A stretch of 64,000 nt of DNA from Panicum virgatum (Eukaryota > Streptophyta > Magnoliopsida > Poales > Poaceae): NCBI RefSeq assembly GCF_016808335.1, contig NC_053145.1, forward strand, positions 25,262,001-25,326,000, given 5' to 3'. Below, piece by piece: positions 45,602-57,418 of this stretch. The notes under the pieces are model-generated. The model saw only the letters and a list, made by a program, of their open reading frames with translations. It did not search any database and had not been told where the DNA came from. The position numbers and the translations under genes are program-made. The stretch's first letter is position 1; each line of letters starts with the position of its first letter.

Positions 45602-46980
45602 TGTAACACCCGGTTTACAAAAGGACATAAACCAAGCAATCATATACGTGCCAGGATCAAGTCACACGTATATACAACATAATGAATAGTATATCACAGC
45701 ACATATCACATAAAAAGATATAATAAAATGAGTACGAATGTTATTTATTATATTAATGACAAAAGTCTGATACAGAGTATGCGGAAGCGTAAAACAAGTA
45801 CGAAACTCGGAAGCTGGGCACCACAGGGACATCGACTGGGAGATGACCGTCTAGAAGTCCTTGTACTCCTGGCAGCTCTGGGTTAACTCCTCCGCGTCGC
45901 CGGGAACTAAGCAGCAGTAGGGTATCCCCAAAGAGAACAAGAGGAAAAGAGTAGAGTAGGCAAGAGTGAGTACACAACTTGTACTCAACAAGTATAACAC
46001 AAACTATGAGGCTCTAAGGTTGGCTGACTTAACTGCATTACCTTTTAGTCTTGGCAAAATTTTATTAAAGCTATTTATTACAAGTTGATGAATTACCATA
46101 CCCCAGTTACATAGTAATTAATCAGAATTAATTATGAACTACTGAGACCCAAACCAAACCACCCGGGGAACCCCCCCTAATCAAAGGAAGATAACCCCAC
46201 TAATCAAAAGGAGGATCTGGGCCCCTTATAACCGTGAGCATGGCTAGTATACCAGTTTTACACTCTGCAGAGGTTGCACATCTTTACCCTACAAGTTGTG
46301 AGTTACACTAGTTGTTCATTACACTTCCTTAGGTAAGATGACTATCAAACACACTATGAGACCGTTACAAAGGACCACGTTGGTAAGGTGTAACCACTAA
46401 GGATTCAGGCTCCGCAACGATGGGGGCCCACCTCGAGGGGGTACAATATAATACAGACCAAGCCTCGCAGCGTAGGGACCATTGAAGCTCACCCTTCCTC
46501 TTGCCCCGTCGGTAAGTTACTCCCGAACCAAAATGACCTAATTAGTAAGCCAAGACCGTCCCATTCCAGTCTTGTGGTAGCGCTGTTGTCCCAAGTTGTC
46601 GCTCTATGAACCGGTCCTTATGGAGAGTGGCCAACCCAGCACTAAGCACCGTGCTGGCCCCCTAAACCATGTTTCTAGAAAAACCAATTTTAACGAGACG
46701 TGAGCCCCTCAAGCAGCAGAACACAGAGGGCCACTCTCAGAATTAAGTTGCATATACCATTAATTTAATTAATTAAAAAGGACCAAGTGTGTTATAGCGC
46801 GGTACCTAGCACAACTAACCAAAATGCAACCCAAGGGATATATATATAAAGGATATGAAGTGGCTAGGAAAGTCTTATAGGCATACAGTATTAAAATGCA
46901 GTATGAAAATGTATTTAAAAGTGATAGGTGGTGTTCATGTTATACTTGCCTTCCTCAAAGTGCTCCTGCTGCTCAAAGTG
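45602..46980 (-). repeat. Extra LTR tail within M 3' LTR
   Basis: The last 1.38 kb of a Tekay-type LTR, starting within the 90-bp mini-ORF exon region. It includes a 56-bp last exon (45851-45906). The first 400 or so bases look like D's LTR, unlike the matching part of the 5' LTR. Confidence 0.78.
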
Positions 46981-48010
46981 TGTAACACCCGGTTTATAAA
47001 AGGACATAAACTGAGCAATTATATACGTGCCAGGATCAAGTCACACGTATATACAACAGAATGAACAGAATATCGCAGCACATATCACGTAAAAAGTCAT
47101 AAATAAGCGAGTACGAATGTTATTTATTACATTAATGACTAAGTGTCTGATACAGCGGAAGCGTAAAATACATATACGAAGAAACTCTCAGAAGCAGGGC
47201 GCCACAGGGACGTCGACTGGGAGACGAATGCCTAGAAGTCCTCGTACTCCTGGTAGCTCTGGGTGAACTCCCTCGCGTCGGCAGGAACTGAGCAGCAGTA
47301 GAGTATCCCCAAAAAGGACAAGAGGAAAAAGAGTAGAGAAGGCAAGTGTGAGTACACAACTTGTACTCAACAAATATAACACAAACTATGAGGCTCTATG
47401 GTTGGCTGACTCAACTGCATTAGCTTTTAATCTTGGCAAAATTTTATTAAAGCTATCTACTACAAGTTTATGAGTTACCATACCCCAGTTACATAGTAAT
47501 TAATCAGAATTAATTATGATACTACTGAGAACCAAACCAAACCAAGCCACCCAGGTAACCCCACTAATCAAAAGGAGGATTCGGGCCGCTCATGACCGTG
47601 AGTACGGCTAGTATACCAGTTTTACACTCTGTAGAGGTTGCACATCTTTACCCACAAGCCGTGAGCTATGCTAGTTGTTCATCACACTTCCGTAGGTGAG
47701 ATGGCTAGCAAGCACACTACGAGGCCTTTACAAAGAATCTCATTGGTAAGGAGTAACCGCGAGGGTTGATCGGCGACTATGGAGCAGGTCTAGTGGGCGT
47801 CAAGACACGGAGCATAGACGAGGACACTCAGTACGAGGGCCATAGAAGCTTACCTCCCCTGCCCCACAGGTAAGTTACTCCAAACCAAAAAGACCTAATT
47901 ATTACGCCAAGACCGTCCCATTGCATTCTTGTGGTTGCGCGGCTGTCCCAGGTTGTCGCTCTAATGACGTACGGTCCTTATGGAGAGTAGCTAGCACAAA
48001 ACCCAGTGCG

Positions 48011-48015
48011 AGCCC
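48011..48015. repeat. Left target-site duplication of N (AGCCC)
   Basis: AGCCC before N, repeated at 57414-57418. The empty site GCGAGCCCCCTAAACC is present once in the sister LTR at 63261-63276. Confidence 0.9.
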
Positions 48016-48237
48016 TGTGACACCCCGGCCTACAGATAGTACATGGGAATTGGAGAATCTCTCAAACGGAGCAGAAGAGTTATGCTATAGTTCCTTTTTC
48101 TCGGAGTTATATAGCACCTATCTGGAGTTATCAGCAGTAATGCCTGGGCAGTGTTGTCCAAATAAAATAGAACCTTAAATAGTGGAGTTTTTCTCTCTTC
48201 CTTGACCTTACTTGTGTTTCCTCTTTACCCAGCTCAG

Positions 48238-48885
48238 ATGTCGGCAGAACAAAAAGACCTTGGAGACAGTGCAATGGGTGATGGTGAGAAAGCTTGCCCG
48301 TGTTGCCAATTCTATGGCGTTCCTTGTCGTCAAGTTCATGCGACTAAAGATGAAGCCACAACTAGGAGGAACCAAAGGTTGTTCTCCAGTACAAAGAGGA
48401 AGAGGTCTCATCAAGAGCAGCGAGCAGAGGATTCCCTTTTCCTCGACAGTCCATCAGTCGAAGAGCTACAGACCATCCAGAAGAGAAAGGATCCTAAGTG
48501 CTCTAGAGATACACAGGTCGAGAATCAAGCTCTCCATGATTATGTTGATGGGTTGACTATCACTATGAATGTGATTCATCCACGCGGTCGCAAGGAGTCC
48601 AAAGAGCAAGCAGCAGAAATGATGCCAGATGTGATGCTAAGTTCACATGGAGGTCAACCAAGTAGCGCCATTCACCACCACCGCATGTGCTACCAATGTG
48701 GGCAAAAAGGTCATTATGCCAAAAGTTGTCCACAGAAGAGCCTTTCACCGGCTCCACGGCAGGCAGGACAGCAGGGGCGCCCAGCCCAACCCAGGGCGCC
48801 ACGACAGGGGAAGATGAACCATGTGACGGCCGAGTCAGCGGCCGAGTCTCCGAACGTGGTTATTGGTATGTCCATGGTCAACTAA
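48238..48885 (+). CDS. Unknown zinc-knuckle ORF in N 5' LTR
   Basis: 215 codons from the ATG at 48238, which follows a splice-acceptor-like TTTCCTCTTTACCCAG. The N-terminal half is not recognised: a Cys cluster CPCCQFYGVPC, a basic stretch TKRKRSHQ that could be a nuclear signal, and a Gln/Glu-rich part. The C-terminal part is Tekay-like gag, with the knuckle CYQCGQKGHYAKSC (CX2CX4HX4C) and [10 protein letters not shown] leading to protease. It stops at TAA 48883-48885, where other copies keep the frame open into the protease. The ORF may be a gag with a replaced N-terminus or a captured host segment; the sequence alone does not decide. Confidence 0.6.
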   Translation: MSAEQKDLGDSAMGDGEKACPCCQFYGVPCRQVHATKDEATTRRNQRLFSSTKRKRSHQEQRAEDSLFLDSPSVEELQTIQKRKDPKCSRDTQVENQALHDYVDGLTITMNVIHPRGRKESKEQAAEMMPDVMLSSHGGQPSSAIHHHRMCYQCGQKGHYAKSCPQKSLSPAPRQAGQQGRPAQPRAPRQGKMNHVTAESAAESPNVVIGMSMVN

Positions 48886-49353
48886 TATCCAGCTACGGTG
48901 CTGTTCGATACTGGTGCTACGCATTCCTTTATTGCACAGTCTTTTGTCGAGCATCATGGTATTCGTACTAACACATTAAAGAAGTGCATATTAGTATCTT
49001 CACCTGGAGGACAATTGAGGTCTCATATCTCCTGCCCCAGAGTCATTGTTTCCTTAGGGAGAGTAAAGTTCATTAAAAATCTGATGGTGATGGACACCAA
49101 GGGTATTGATGTGATTCTGGGAATGGATACTCTTGCTAAGTGGGGAGTCAGAATTGATTGTGCTCAGCGGTCAGTTCACTTGTTAGCATCTAATGGCCAA
49201 GAGGTGACAGTCCGTGCTACCGAGCCTTCTGGTTTTCTTCATCAGATGGAGGCTAGACCCACGGATGGTATTCGCATGGTGTCTGAAATCCCGGATGTCT
49301 TTTCGGAGGACTTGCCAGAAGAAGGAAGAGGAGTTGATGAAGACCTATCCTGA
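48886..49353 (+). pseudogene. pol: Protease remnant in N 5' LTR
   Basis: Continues in frame after the TAA. Active site [10 protein letters not shown] and DVILGMDTLAKWG are intact. After SEDLP the sequence jumps to the end of the chromodomain, so RT, RNase H, integrase and most of the chromodomain are deleted. Confidence 0.85.
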
Positions 49354-49410
49354 TCTCTTTGCTAGCCTGCCCAGAATCTCGGGACGAGATTCCTGTAAGG
49401 GGGTAGGATT
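49354..49410 (+). other. Chromodomain tail and old polypurine tract in N 5' LTR
   Basis: The tail KTYPDLFAS is readable in another frame, shared with the preceding segment (from about 49330). It is followed by the purine tract TAAGGGGGTAGGATT abutting the embedded Tekay LTR start at 49411. This is a fossil element boundary now inside an LTR. Confidence 0.78.
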
Positions 49411-50199
49411 TGTAACGCCCTAATTTAATTTTCCTAGTTAATAATAAATTTAATTGGTTTATTCGATTTTCTAAGGATTTTTGTGCTTAGACTCCCATTT
49501 AATCTAGTTTTTGGTTCACAAGTAATTAGAATTTATTTTAGGACTAACTTGTTTGTGCATTTATGCTGATGCATGGTTTTTAATTGAGTGATTGTGGTTT
49601 GAATTCAAATTCGCATTTGAATTCGAACATGTGTGTTTGTTTTAGAATCAAAATAGAAAAGGGAACCCATAGCAATACCCAGCTTTCCAGCCCTTTCCCC
49701 AAAACCCCGGCCCAGTTCTCCCTCTTTGCTTGGCCCGTTTCTTTCCCCTGAGCCCAGCCCGCTCTCCCTTTCTCTTTTCCCGCAAGGCCCAGTCCACTCC
49801 TTCCTCTCTCACTCGGCCCGGCTCCGCGTGGCCCGCTCTCCTCCCGCGGCCCAGCTCGCTCCGATCCCCACACCCGCCTCGCAACTCAGCAGCCCGGTCC
49901 TCCCGGCCCAACCGAACCCCGCGTCCAATCGGCCCGCTTCCCCCACCCATTTCCCCCGCCTCGCAGCCGGCCCAGCGCCCCCGTTTCTCCCGCGCGTCGC
50001 CCTCCACTCCGCCTGACATGGCCGCCCCACATGTCGGCCTCCTCGCACCATTCACGCGTCGTCCGCGTCCCCCACATCCCGCTGACCCATCGACCCCACC
50101 CGTCAGGCCGTCGTCTCCCCCACGCAGCGCAACCACCGGCCGGGAATCTCGCCGTGATCCCTCGCCCGGGCGCGCACGCCTAGGTCACCGCCGCCGCCC

Positions 50200-50207
50200 T
50201 ATAAGTA
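50200..50207 (+). promoter_or_regulatory. TATA box in N 5' LTR
   Basis: TATAAGTA in GC-rich context, followed about 30 bp on by a CT-rich start-like segment. The copy in the 3' LTR is at 55909-55916. Confidence 0.6.
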
Positions 50208-52807
50208 CAACCGCGACCCCCTGCGTCTCTCATCCACCAGCACCATCTCCTAAACCCTAGCCCGCCGCGCATCTTGCTCCGCCGGGCCGCCGCTCCTCTG
50301 CGCCGCCGTGAGCTCGCCGCCCCGCTGCAGCGCAAACTCCACTGTGCCCCGCAATAGCTTCGCCGCGGTCCAGTGAATCTCCCTGAGCCCTCTGCATCGA
50401 CCCCAGGCGCCCACCCCGCCGGAATCGAGCCGGACGCCATCTCGGGTAAGGTTGCGCCGCCCGCCTGATTTCACGCCGTCGGCATTTCTCGTGCCTCGAT
50501 GACCCCAGTGTTGCGTCACAGAGTCGCCACTCGTCGAACCGAGTAGCCCCGGAGCCCTGGGGAGCCTTGCGCCATCTGGACCACGAGCTCTGCTCCCGCC
50601 TTGCCGCCGGTCAGCGTCGCCATCGACGACAACTCCCCTCCACGTCCTCCTTGCTTGTTTTCAAGCTTTGGTGAGCACCCCTGGAACCTCCCCGTCCCTT
50701 TGTTCTAGTTATCGTCGGCCATGGCACACCCTAGGTCCTGGTGCATCGCACACCGGTGATGGACCGCCATGCCGCCGCCGCACCCAGAGTTCGCCGTGGC
50801 GAGCCCCGCACAACCCCGCAGACGCCTGGGTTCTTTTGCCGACGCTTCACGCACGCGCGTAGAACCTTTCTGATCCCGGCCTGAGCCCATCTGAGCGCAA
50901 ACGCTCGCTCGCCGGCGGGTTCCGCCGTGCAGACCCGCCTCCCACCGCGGCGAGCCACGTCCGAGCCCCGATCCGCAGTCCTGAGTGTCCAGGTGGACTA
51001 CCCATCCCACGCTCGTGATCTACGACCAATCCACACCCCGAATAGACCTCTGGGGTGCCGGATCGGCCAACCCCGGCGACCCTCCACCGCGGAGCAGAGC
51101 TTCGGCGATGGCGCCGCCGCGTCCCGAGCGCCCAGCTGCCCTGCACCGCCCGATCTTTGATGGACGCGCAAGATTAGATCGCATCCCCGCTAGATTTGAA
51201 CCGCTAGATCGCGATCCAATGGGCCTGATTCAAAGTTACCGCTTCGGCTGGCAATCTTTCTAAAGAGCCCCTCCTTTTGTTTGAAATCAACCCACAGTCC
51301 TGGTGTGTTCAAAAGAATTTGCCGTTAAGTCCAGAATTTTATGTTTTAGTCCCTGAGCTTGGTAGAAATCGAACCCGCCGTCCAGGCCCGCTGTTTTTGC
51401 ACGCTAGCCCCTAGATTTAATGTTTAATTATGTTCAGGTCCCCGATTTTTGCCCAGAACCTATCTGGAACTTAGTTTTTCTCGCGGATAAGCTCCTAGAA
51501 CTTGTTTTTGGCCTAGATTATGCATTTTAGCTCCGTTTTAGGCGTTCTTTATGTCCACGCGATCGTTGTAATGCGTAGAATAGTTTTAGACTAGTTTAGT
51601 GTGCTGTTTCTATGTATTGATGTACTGTTTCTTAGTTTTTGTTAGTGTTTGCTTGTATGCTTATTGTTGTGCCTTGTTTTGGCCATGTGTTCGTGAGTAG
51701 ACGTTGATCCATCTGAGGAGCCTCAGTACCAGTGCTAAGAGCCATCTTCAGAGCAGTTTGAGCAGCAGGAGAACTTTTGAGGAAGGCAAGTATAACATGA
51801 ACACCACCTATCATTTTAAATACATTTTCATACTGCATTTTAATACTGTATGCCTATAAGGATTTCCTAGCCACTTTATATCCTTTATATATCCTTTGGG
51901 ATGCATTTTGGTTAGTTGTGCTAGGTGCCGCGCTATAACACACTTGGTCCTTTTTAATTAATTTGATTAATGGTATATGCAACTTAATTCTGAGAGTGGC
52001 CCTCTGTGTGGCTTGAGTGGCTCACGTCTCGTTAAAATTGGTTTTGTTAGAAACATGGTTTAGGGGGCCAGCACGGTGCTTACTGCCTGGTTGGCCACTG
52101 TCCATAAGGACCAGTTCATAGAGCGACAACCTGGGACAACAGCGCTACCACAAGACTGGAATGGGACGGTCTTGGCTTACTAATTAGGCCATTTTGGTTC
52201 GGGAGTAACTTACCGACGGGGCAAGAGGGGAGTTGAGCTTCAATGGTGCCCAGGCTACGAGGCTTGGTCTGCGTACCCCTCGAGGTGGGTACCATCGTTG
52301 CATTGCCTGAATCCTTAGCGGTTACACCTTACCAACGTGTCCTTTGTAAAGGCCTCGTAGTGAGTTTGCTAGTCATCTCACCTAAGGAAGTGTGATGAAC
52401 AACTAGCGTAGCTCACAACTTGTGGGTAAAGATGTGCAACCTCTGCAGAGTGTAAAACTGGTATACTAGCTGTGCTCACGGTCATGAGCGGCCCAGATCC
52501 TCCTTTTGATTAGTGGGGTTAGTTCCTTCCGACGAGGGGGTGCCTCTCGGGGTTTTGGTATGGTTGTGGTTTGGTTCTCAGTAGTAAGATGATTAATTTT
52601 GATTAATTACTATGTAACTGGGTTTATGGTAATTCATCAACTTGTAGTAAATAGCTTTAATAAAATTCTGCCGAGACTTAAAAGCTAATGCAGTCAGTCA
52701 GCCAACCTAGAGCCTCATAGTTTGTGTTATACTTGTTGAGTACAAGTTGTGTACTCACTCTTGCCTCTTCTCTACTTTTTCCTCCTGGATACTCTACTGC
52801 TGCTCAG

Positions 52808-52863
52808 TTCTTGCCGACACGAGGGAGTTCGCTCAGCGCTACCAGGACTACGAGGACTTCTAG
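52808..52863 (+). other. LTR mini-ORF, last exon (N 5' LTR)
   Basis: 56 bp after CTGCTGCTCAG, ending YQDYEDF then TAG. AATAAA at 52971-52976 follows. Confidence 0.5.
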
Positions 52864-53118
52864 GCGTTCATCTCCCAGTCGATGTCCCTGTGGCGCCCTG
52901 CTCAGCTTCGGAGAGTTTTATCGTATTTGTACTTCGCTTCCGCTGTATCAGACATTTTTGTCATTAATGTAATAAATAACATTCGTATTCGCTTTATTAT
53001 ATCTTTTTACGTGATATGTGCTATGATATACTATTCATTCTGTTGTATATATGTGTGACTTGATCCTGGCACGTATATGATTGCTCGGTTTTTGTCCTTT
53101 TATAAACCGGGTGTTACA

Positions 53119-53724
53119 GAGTGGTATCAGAGCCGTATCGACTATAGGACGAAGCCTAAATAGAACTGGTCAAGTTTTAGGACTTCTTCTCTCCAATCCT
53201 TGCTTGCTGAAACTATTTTACTATTATACCCCTTGAATTCTATGACTTTTACCCGTCTTGCCTTGATTTCTCTCTCTAAAGAATAGTTTTCGTAGATTTT
53301 GGCCTGAATCAGTCAGCTGACCACCATGAGTATAAGCTAGGTGACCCTTTTATAATAATACGATAGCACGTTCTGTGACGCGTTGTGTTAGTTGAGTCGC
53401 GTGATAAACTCGACTAAAGTATGAGCTTTTGAATGTTTGTGATTATGCAAATGTTTGATTTGGATCTTTGGTTGATTGCATAGTTTAGTAGTTAAAATTT
53501 GTTTAATGAAAATTAGTCTTAAGTTAAAGTTAATTAAATAATAAATTGAGTTAGATTGTTGGGGGTAAAACCATCCACTCTATTCCCTCTACCTTATCAT
53601 GCCTTGGGTTTCCCCGGTCTTGTTTGTTGAGAAGGAGGCTAGTGCGAAGAGGATGTGATATCCCGGAATTCACCAACAAGGACGTCACCGACGAGGACAT
53701 CGGTTTCTGTAAGGGGGGTAGGGA
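53119..53724 (+). mobile_element. Interior of N (606 bp), non-coding
   Basis: Primer site at 53122-53133 (TGGTATCAGAGC), a leader homologous to Tekay leaders, then a short block reading EFTNKDVTDEDIGF in one frame just before the polypurine tract 53711-53724. M has the same layout at 60264-60852. Confidence 0.82.
53711..53724 (+). other. Polypurine tract of N
   Basis: AAGGGGGGTAGGGA abutting the 3' LTR start TGTGACACCCC at 53725. Confidence 0.85.
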
Positions 53725-53946
53725 TGTGACACCCCGGCCTACAGATAGTACATGGGAATTGGAGAATCTCTCATACGGAGCAGAAGAGTTATGCTATAGT
53801 TCCTTTTTCTCGGTGTTATATAGCACCTATCTGGAGTTATCAGCAGTAATGCCTGGGCAGTGTTGTCCAAATAAAATAGAACCTTAAATAGTGGAGTTTT
53901 TCTCTCTTCCTTGACCTTACTTGTGTTTCCTCTTTACCCAGCTCAG

Positions 53947-54498
53947 ATGTCAGCAGAACAAAAAGACCTTGGAGACAGTGCAATGGGTGATGGTGAGAAA
54001 GCTTGCCCGTGTTGCCAATTCTATGGCGTTCCTTGTCGTCAAGTTCGTGCGACTAAAGATGAAGCCACAACTAGGAGGAACCAGAGGTTGTTCTCCAGTA
54101 CAAAGAGGAAGAGGTCTCATCAAGAGCAGCTAGCAGAGGATTCCCTTTTCCTCGATAGTCCATCGGTCGAAGAGCTACAGACCATCCAGAAGAGAAAGGA
54201 TCCTAAGTTCTCTAGAGATACAAAGGTCGAGAATCAAGCTCTCCATGATTATGTTGATGGGTTGACTATCACTATAAATGTGATTCATCCACGCGGTTGC
54301 AAGGAGTCCAAAGAGCAAGCAGCAGAAATGATGCCAGATGTGATGCTAAGTTCACATGGAGGTCAACCAAGTAGCGCCATTCACCACCACCGCATGTGCT
54401 ACCAATGCGGGCAAAAAGGTCATTATGCCAAAAGTTGTCCACAAAAGCGCCTTTCACCGGCTCCACGGCAGGCAGGACAGCAGGGGCGCCCAGCCTAA
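53947..54498 (+). pseudogene. Unknown zinc-knuckle ORF, second copy (N 3' LTR)
   Basis: Second copy of the ORF at 48238-48885, same ATG context and zinc knuckle CYQCGQKGHYAKSC. It ends early at TAA 54496-54498, where the first copy has CAA. Few other differences. Confidence 0.6.
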
Positions 54499-55062
54499 CC
54501 CCGGGCGCCACGACAGGGGAAGATGAACCATGTGACGGCCGAGTCAGTGGCCGAGTCTCCGAACGTGGTTATTGGTATGTCCATGGTCAACTCATATCCA
54601 GCTACGGTTCTATTCGATACTGGTGCTATGCATTCCTTTATTGCACAGTCTTTTGTCGAGCATCATGGTATTCGTACTAACACATTAAAGAAGTGCATGT
54701 AAGTATCTTCACCTGGAGGACAATTGAGGTCTCATATCTCCTACCCCAGAGTCATTGTTTCCATAGGGAGAGTAAAGTTCAGTACAAATCTGATGGTGAT
54801 GGACACCAAGGGTATTGATGTGATTCTGGGAATGGATACTCTTGCTAAGTGGGGAGTCAGAATTGATTGTGCTCAACGGTCAGTTCACTTGTTAGCATCT
54901 AATGGCCAAGAGGTGACAGTCAGTGCTACAGAGCCTTCTGGTTTTCTTCATCAGATGGAGGCTAGACCCACGGATGGTATTCGCGTGGTGTCTGAAATCC
55001 CGGATGTCTTTTCGGAGGACTTGCCAGAAGAAGGAAGAGGAGTTGATGAAGACCTATCTTGA
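54499..55062 (+). pseudogene. pol: Protease remnant, second copy (N 3' LTR)
   Basis: LFDTGAMHSF and DVILGMDTLAKWG. A TAA near 54700 interrupts it. Followed by the same jump to the chromodomain tail and a polypurine tract, then the embedded LTR from 55120. Confidence 0.82.
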
Positions 55063-55119
55063 TCTCTTTGCTAGCCTGCCCAGAATCTCGGGACGAGATT
55101 CCTGTAAGGGGGTAGGATT

Positions 55120-57413
55120 TGTAACGACCTAATTTAATTTTCCTAGTTAATAATAAATTTAATTGGTTTATTCGATTTTCTAAGGATTTTTGTGCTTAGA
55201 CTCACATTTAATCTAGTTTTTGGTTCACAAGTAATTAGAATTTATTTTAGGACTAACTTGTTTGTGCATTTATGCTGATGCATGGTTTTTAATTGAGTGA
55301 TTGTGGTTTGGATTCAAATTCGCATTTGAATTCCAACATGTGTGTTTGTTTTAGAATCAAAATAGAAAAGGGAACCCACAGCAATACCCAGCTTTCCAGC
55401 CCTTTCCCCAAAACCCCGGCCCAGTTCTCCCTCTTTGCTTGGCCCGTTTCTTTCCCCTGAGCCCAGCCCGCTCTCCCTTTCTGTTTTCCCGCAAGGCCCA
55501 GTCCACTCCTTCCTCTCTCACTCGGCCTGGCTCCGCGTGGCCCGCTCTCCTCCCGCGGCCTAGCTCGCTCCGATCCCCACACCCGCCTCGCAACTCAGCA
55601 GCCCGGTCCTCCCGGCCCAACCGAACCCCGCGCCCGATCGGCCCGCTTCCCCCACCCATTTCCCCCGCCTCGCAGCCGGCCCAGCGCCCCCGTTTCTCCC
55701 GCGCGTCGCCCTCCACTCTGCCTAACATGGCCGCCCCACCTGTCGGCCTCCTCGCGCCATTCACGCGTCGTCCGCGTCCCCCACATCCCGCTGACCCATC
55801 GACCCCACCCATCAGGCCGTCGTCTCCCCCACGCAGCGCAACCACCGGCCGGGAATCTCGCCGTGATCCCTCACCCGGGCGCGCACGCCTAGGTCACCGC
55901 CGCCGCCCTATAAGTACAACCGCGACCCCCTGCGTCTCTCATCCACCAGCACCATCTCCTAAACCCTAGCCCGCCGCGCATCTTGCTCCGCCGGGCCGCC
56001 GCTCCTCTACGCCGCCGTGAGCTCGCCGCCCCGCTGCAGTGCAAACTCCACTGTGCCCCGCAATAGCTTCGCCGCGGTCCAGTGAATCTCCCTGAGCCCT
56101 CTGCATCGACCCCAGCCGCCCACCCCACCGGAATCGAGCCGGACGCCATCTCGGGTAAGGTTGCGCCGCCCGCCTGATTTCACGCCGCCGGCATTTCTCG
56201 TGCCTCGATGACCCCAGCGTTGCATCACAGAGTTGCCACTCGTCGAACCGAGTAGCCCCGGAGCCCTGGGGAGCCTTGCGCTATCTGGACCCCGAATTCT
56301 GCTCCCGCCTCGCCGCCGGTCAGCGTCGCCATCGACGACAACTCCCCTCCACATCCTCCTTGCTTGTTTTCAAGCTTTGGTGAGCACCCCTGGAACCTCC
56401 CCGTCCCTTTGTTCTAGTTATCGTCGGCCATGGCACACCCTAGGTCCTAGTGCATCGCACGCCGGTGATGGACCGCCATGCCGCCGCCGCACCTAGAGTT
56501 CGCCGTGGCGAGCCCCGCACAGCCCCGCAGACGCCTGGGTTCTTTTGCCGACGCTTCACGCACGTGCGTAGAACCTTTCTGACCCCGGCCTGAGCCCATC
56601 TGAGCGCGAACGCTCGCTCGCCGGCGGGTTCCGCCGTGCAGACCCGCCTCCCACCGCGGCGAGCCACGTCCGAGCCCCGATCCGTAGTCCTGAGTGTCCA
56701 GGTGGACTACCCATCCCACACTCGTGATCTACGACCATTCCACACCCCGAATAGACCTCTGGGGTGCCGGATCGGCCAACCCCGGCAACCCTCCACCGCG
56801 GAGCAGAGCTCCAGCGATGGCACCGCCGCGTCCCGAGCGCCCAGCTGCCCTGCACCGTCCGATCTTTGATGGACGCGCAAGATTAGATCGCATCCCCGCT
56901 AGATCTGAACCGCTAGATCGCGATCCAACGGGCCTGATTCAAAGTTACCGCTTCGGCTGGCAATCTTTCTAAAGAGCCCCTCCTTTTGTTTGAAATCAAC
57001 CCGCAGTCCTGTTGTGTTCAAAAGAATTTGCCGTTAAGTCCAGAACTTTATGTTTTAGTCCCTGAGCTTGGTAGAAATCGAACCCGCCGTCCAGGCCCGC
57101 TGTTTTTGCCGACGCGAGGGAGTTCGCTCAGTGCTACCAGGACTACGAGGACTTCTAGGCGTTCGTCTCCCAGTCGACGTCCCTGTGGCGCCCAGCTCAG
57201 CTTCGGAGAGTTTTATCGTATTTGTACTTCGCTTCCGCTGTATCAGACATTTTTGTCATTAATGTAATAAATAACATTCGTATTCACTTTATTATATCTT
57301 TTTACGTGATATGTGCTATGATATACTGTTCATTCTGTTGTATATACATGTGACTTGATCCTGGCACGTATATGATTGCTCGGTTTATGTCCTTTTATAA
57401 ACCGGGTATTACA
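55120..57413 (+). repeat. Tekay-type LTR embedded in N 3' LTR, deleted
   Basis: TGTAACGACC to TATTACA. Its R region and most of the mini-ORF intron are lost by the deletion at about 57107. The last-exon frame survives without its acceptor. Confidence 0.85.
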
Positions 57414-57418
57414 AGCCC
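57414..57418. repeat. Right target-site duplication of N (AGCCC)
   Basis: Exact copy of 48011-48015. Confidence 0.9.

Larger units (their letters stand above)
48016..53118 (+). repeat. Composite 5' LTR of N (5103 bp)
   Basis: It begins TGTGACACCCCGG and ends ACCGGGTGTTACA directly before a tRNA-iMet primer site. 48016-49410 is collinear with 53725-55119 and 49411 onward with 55120 onward, so the whole block is a true terminal repeat. A weak TATA-like TATATAG is at 48108-48114. Confidence 0.84.
49411..53118 (+). repeat. Tekay-type LTR embedded in N 5' LTR (3708 bp)
   Basis: TGTAACGCCC to TGTTACA. GC-rich block 49680-51230, TATA box, donor-like G|GTAAGG near 50446. The 90-bp-type exon near 51712-51785 is decayed (TAA, indel), but the 56-bp last exon 52808-52863 is open. 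Confidence 0.88.
48016..57413 (+). mobile_element. Element N: non-autonomous, composite 5.1-kb LTRs carrying ORFs
   Basis: Bounded by TGTGACACCCCGG and GGGTATTACA with perfect AGCCC duplications. 5' LTR 48016-53118, interior 53119-53724, 3' LTR 53725-57413. Each LTR holds an unknown zinc-knuckle ORF, a protease fragment, a chromodomain tail, a polypurine tract and a Tekay LTR. The interior has only primer site, leader and polypurine tract. Confidence 0.86.
53725..57413 (+). repeat. Composite 3' LTR of N, internally deleted
   Basis: Collinear with 48016 onward up to about 57107, then jumps to the equivalent of about 52815. About 1.41 kb is missing, with TTGC at both edges. It ends GGGTATTACA (one change from GGGTGTTACA). 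Confidence 0.86.

Noticed and set aside
48016..49410. First read as a 5'-truncated internal fragment ahead of an LTR
   Set aside because: The TG terminus at 48016 is flanked by the same AGCCC as the far end at 57413 and recurs right after a polypurine tract at 53725. A composite LTR explains all three facts; truncation does not.
49580..51263. Long ORFs of up to 176 codons on both strands in N's LTR, repeated at 55289-56972
   Set aside because: Same GC-rich block. The duplication explains their recurrence, and the overlapping plus and minus frames point to composition rather than coding.
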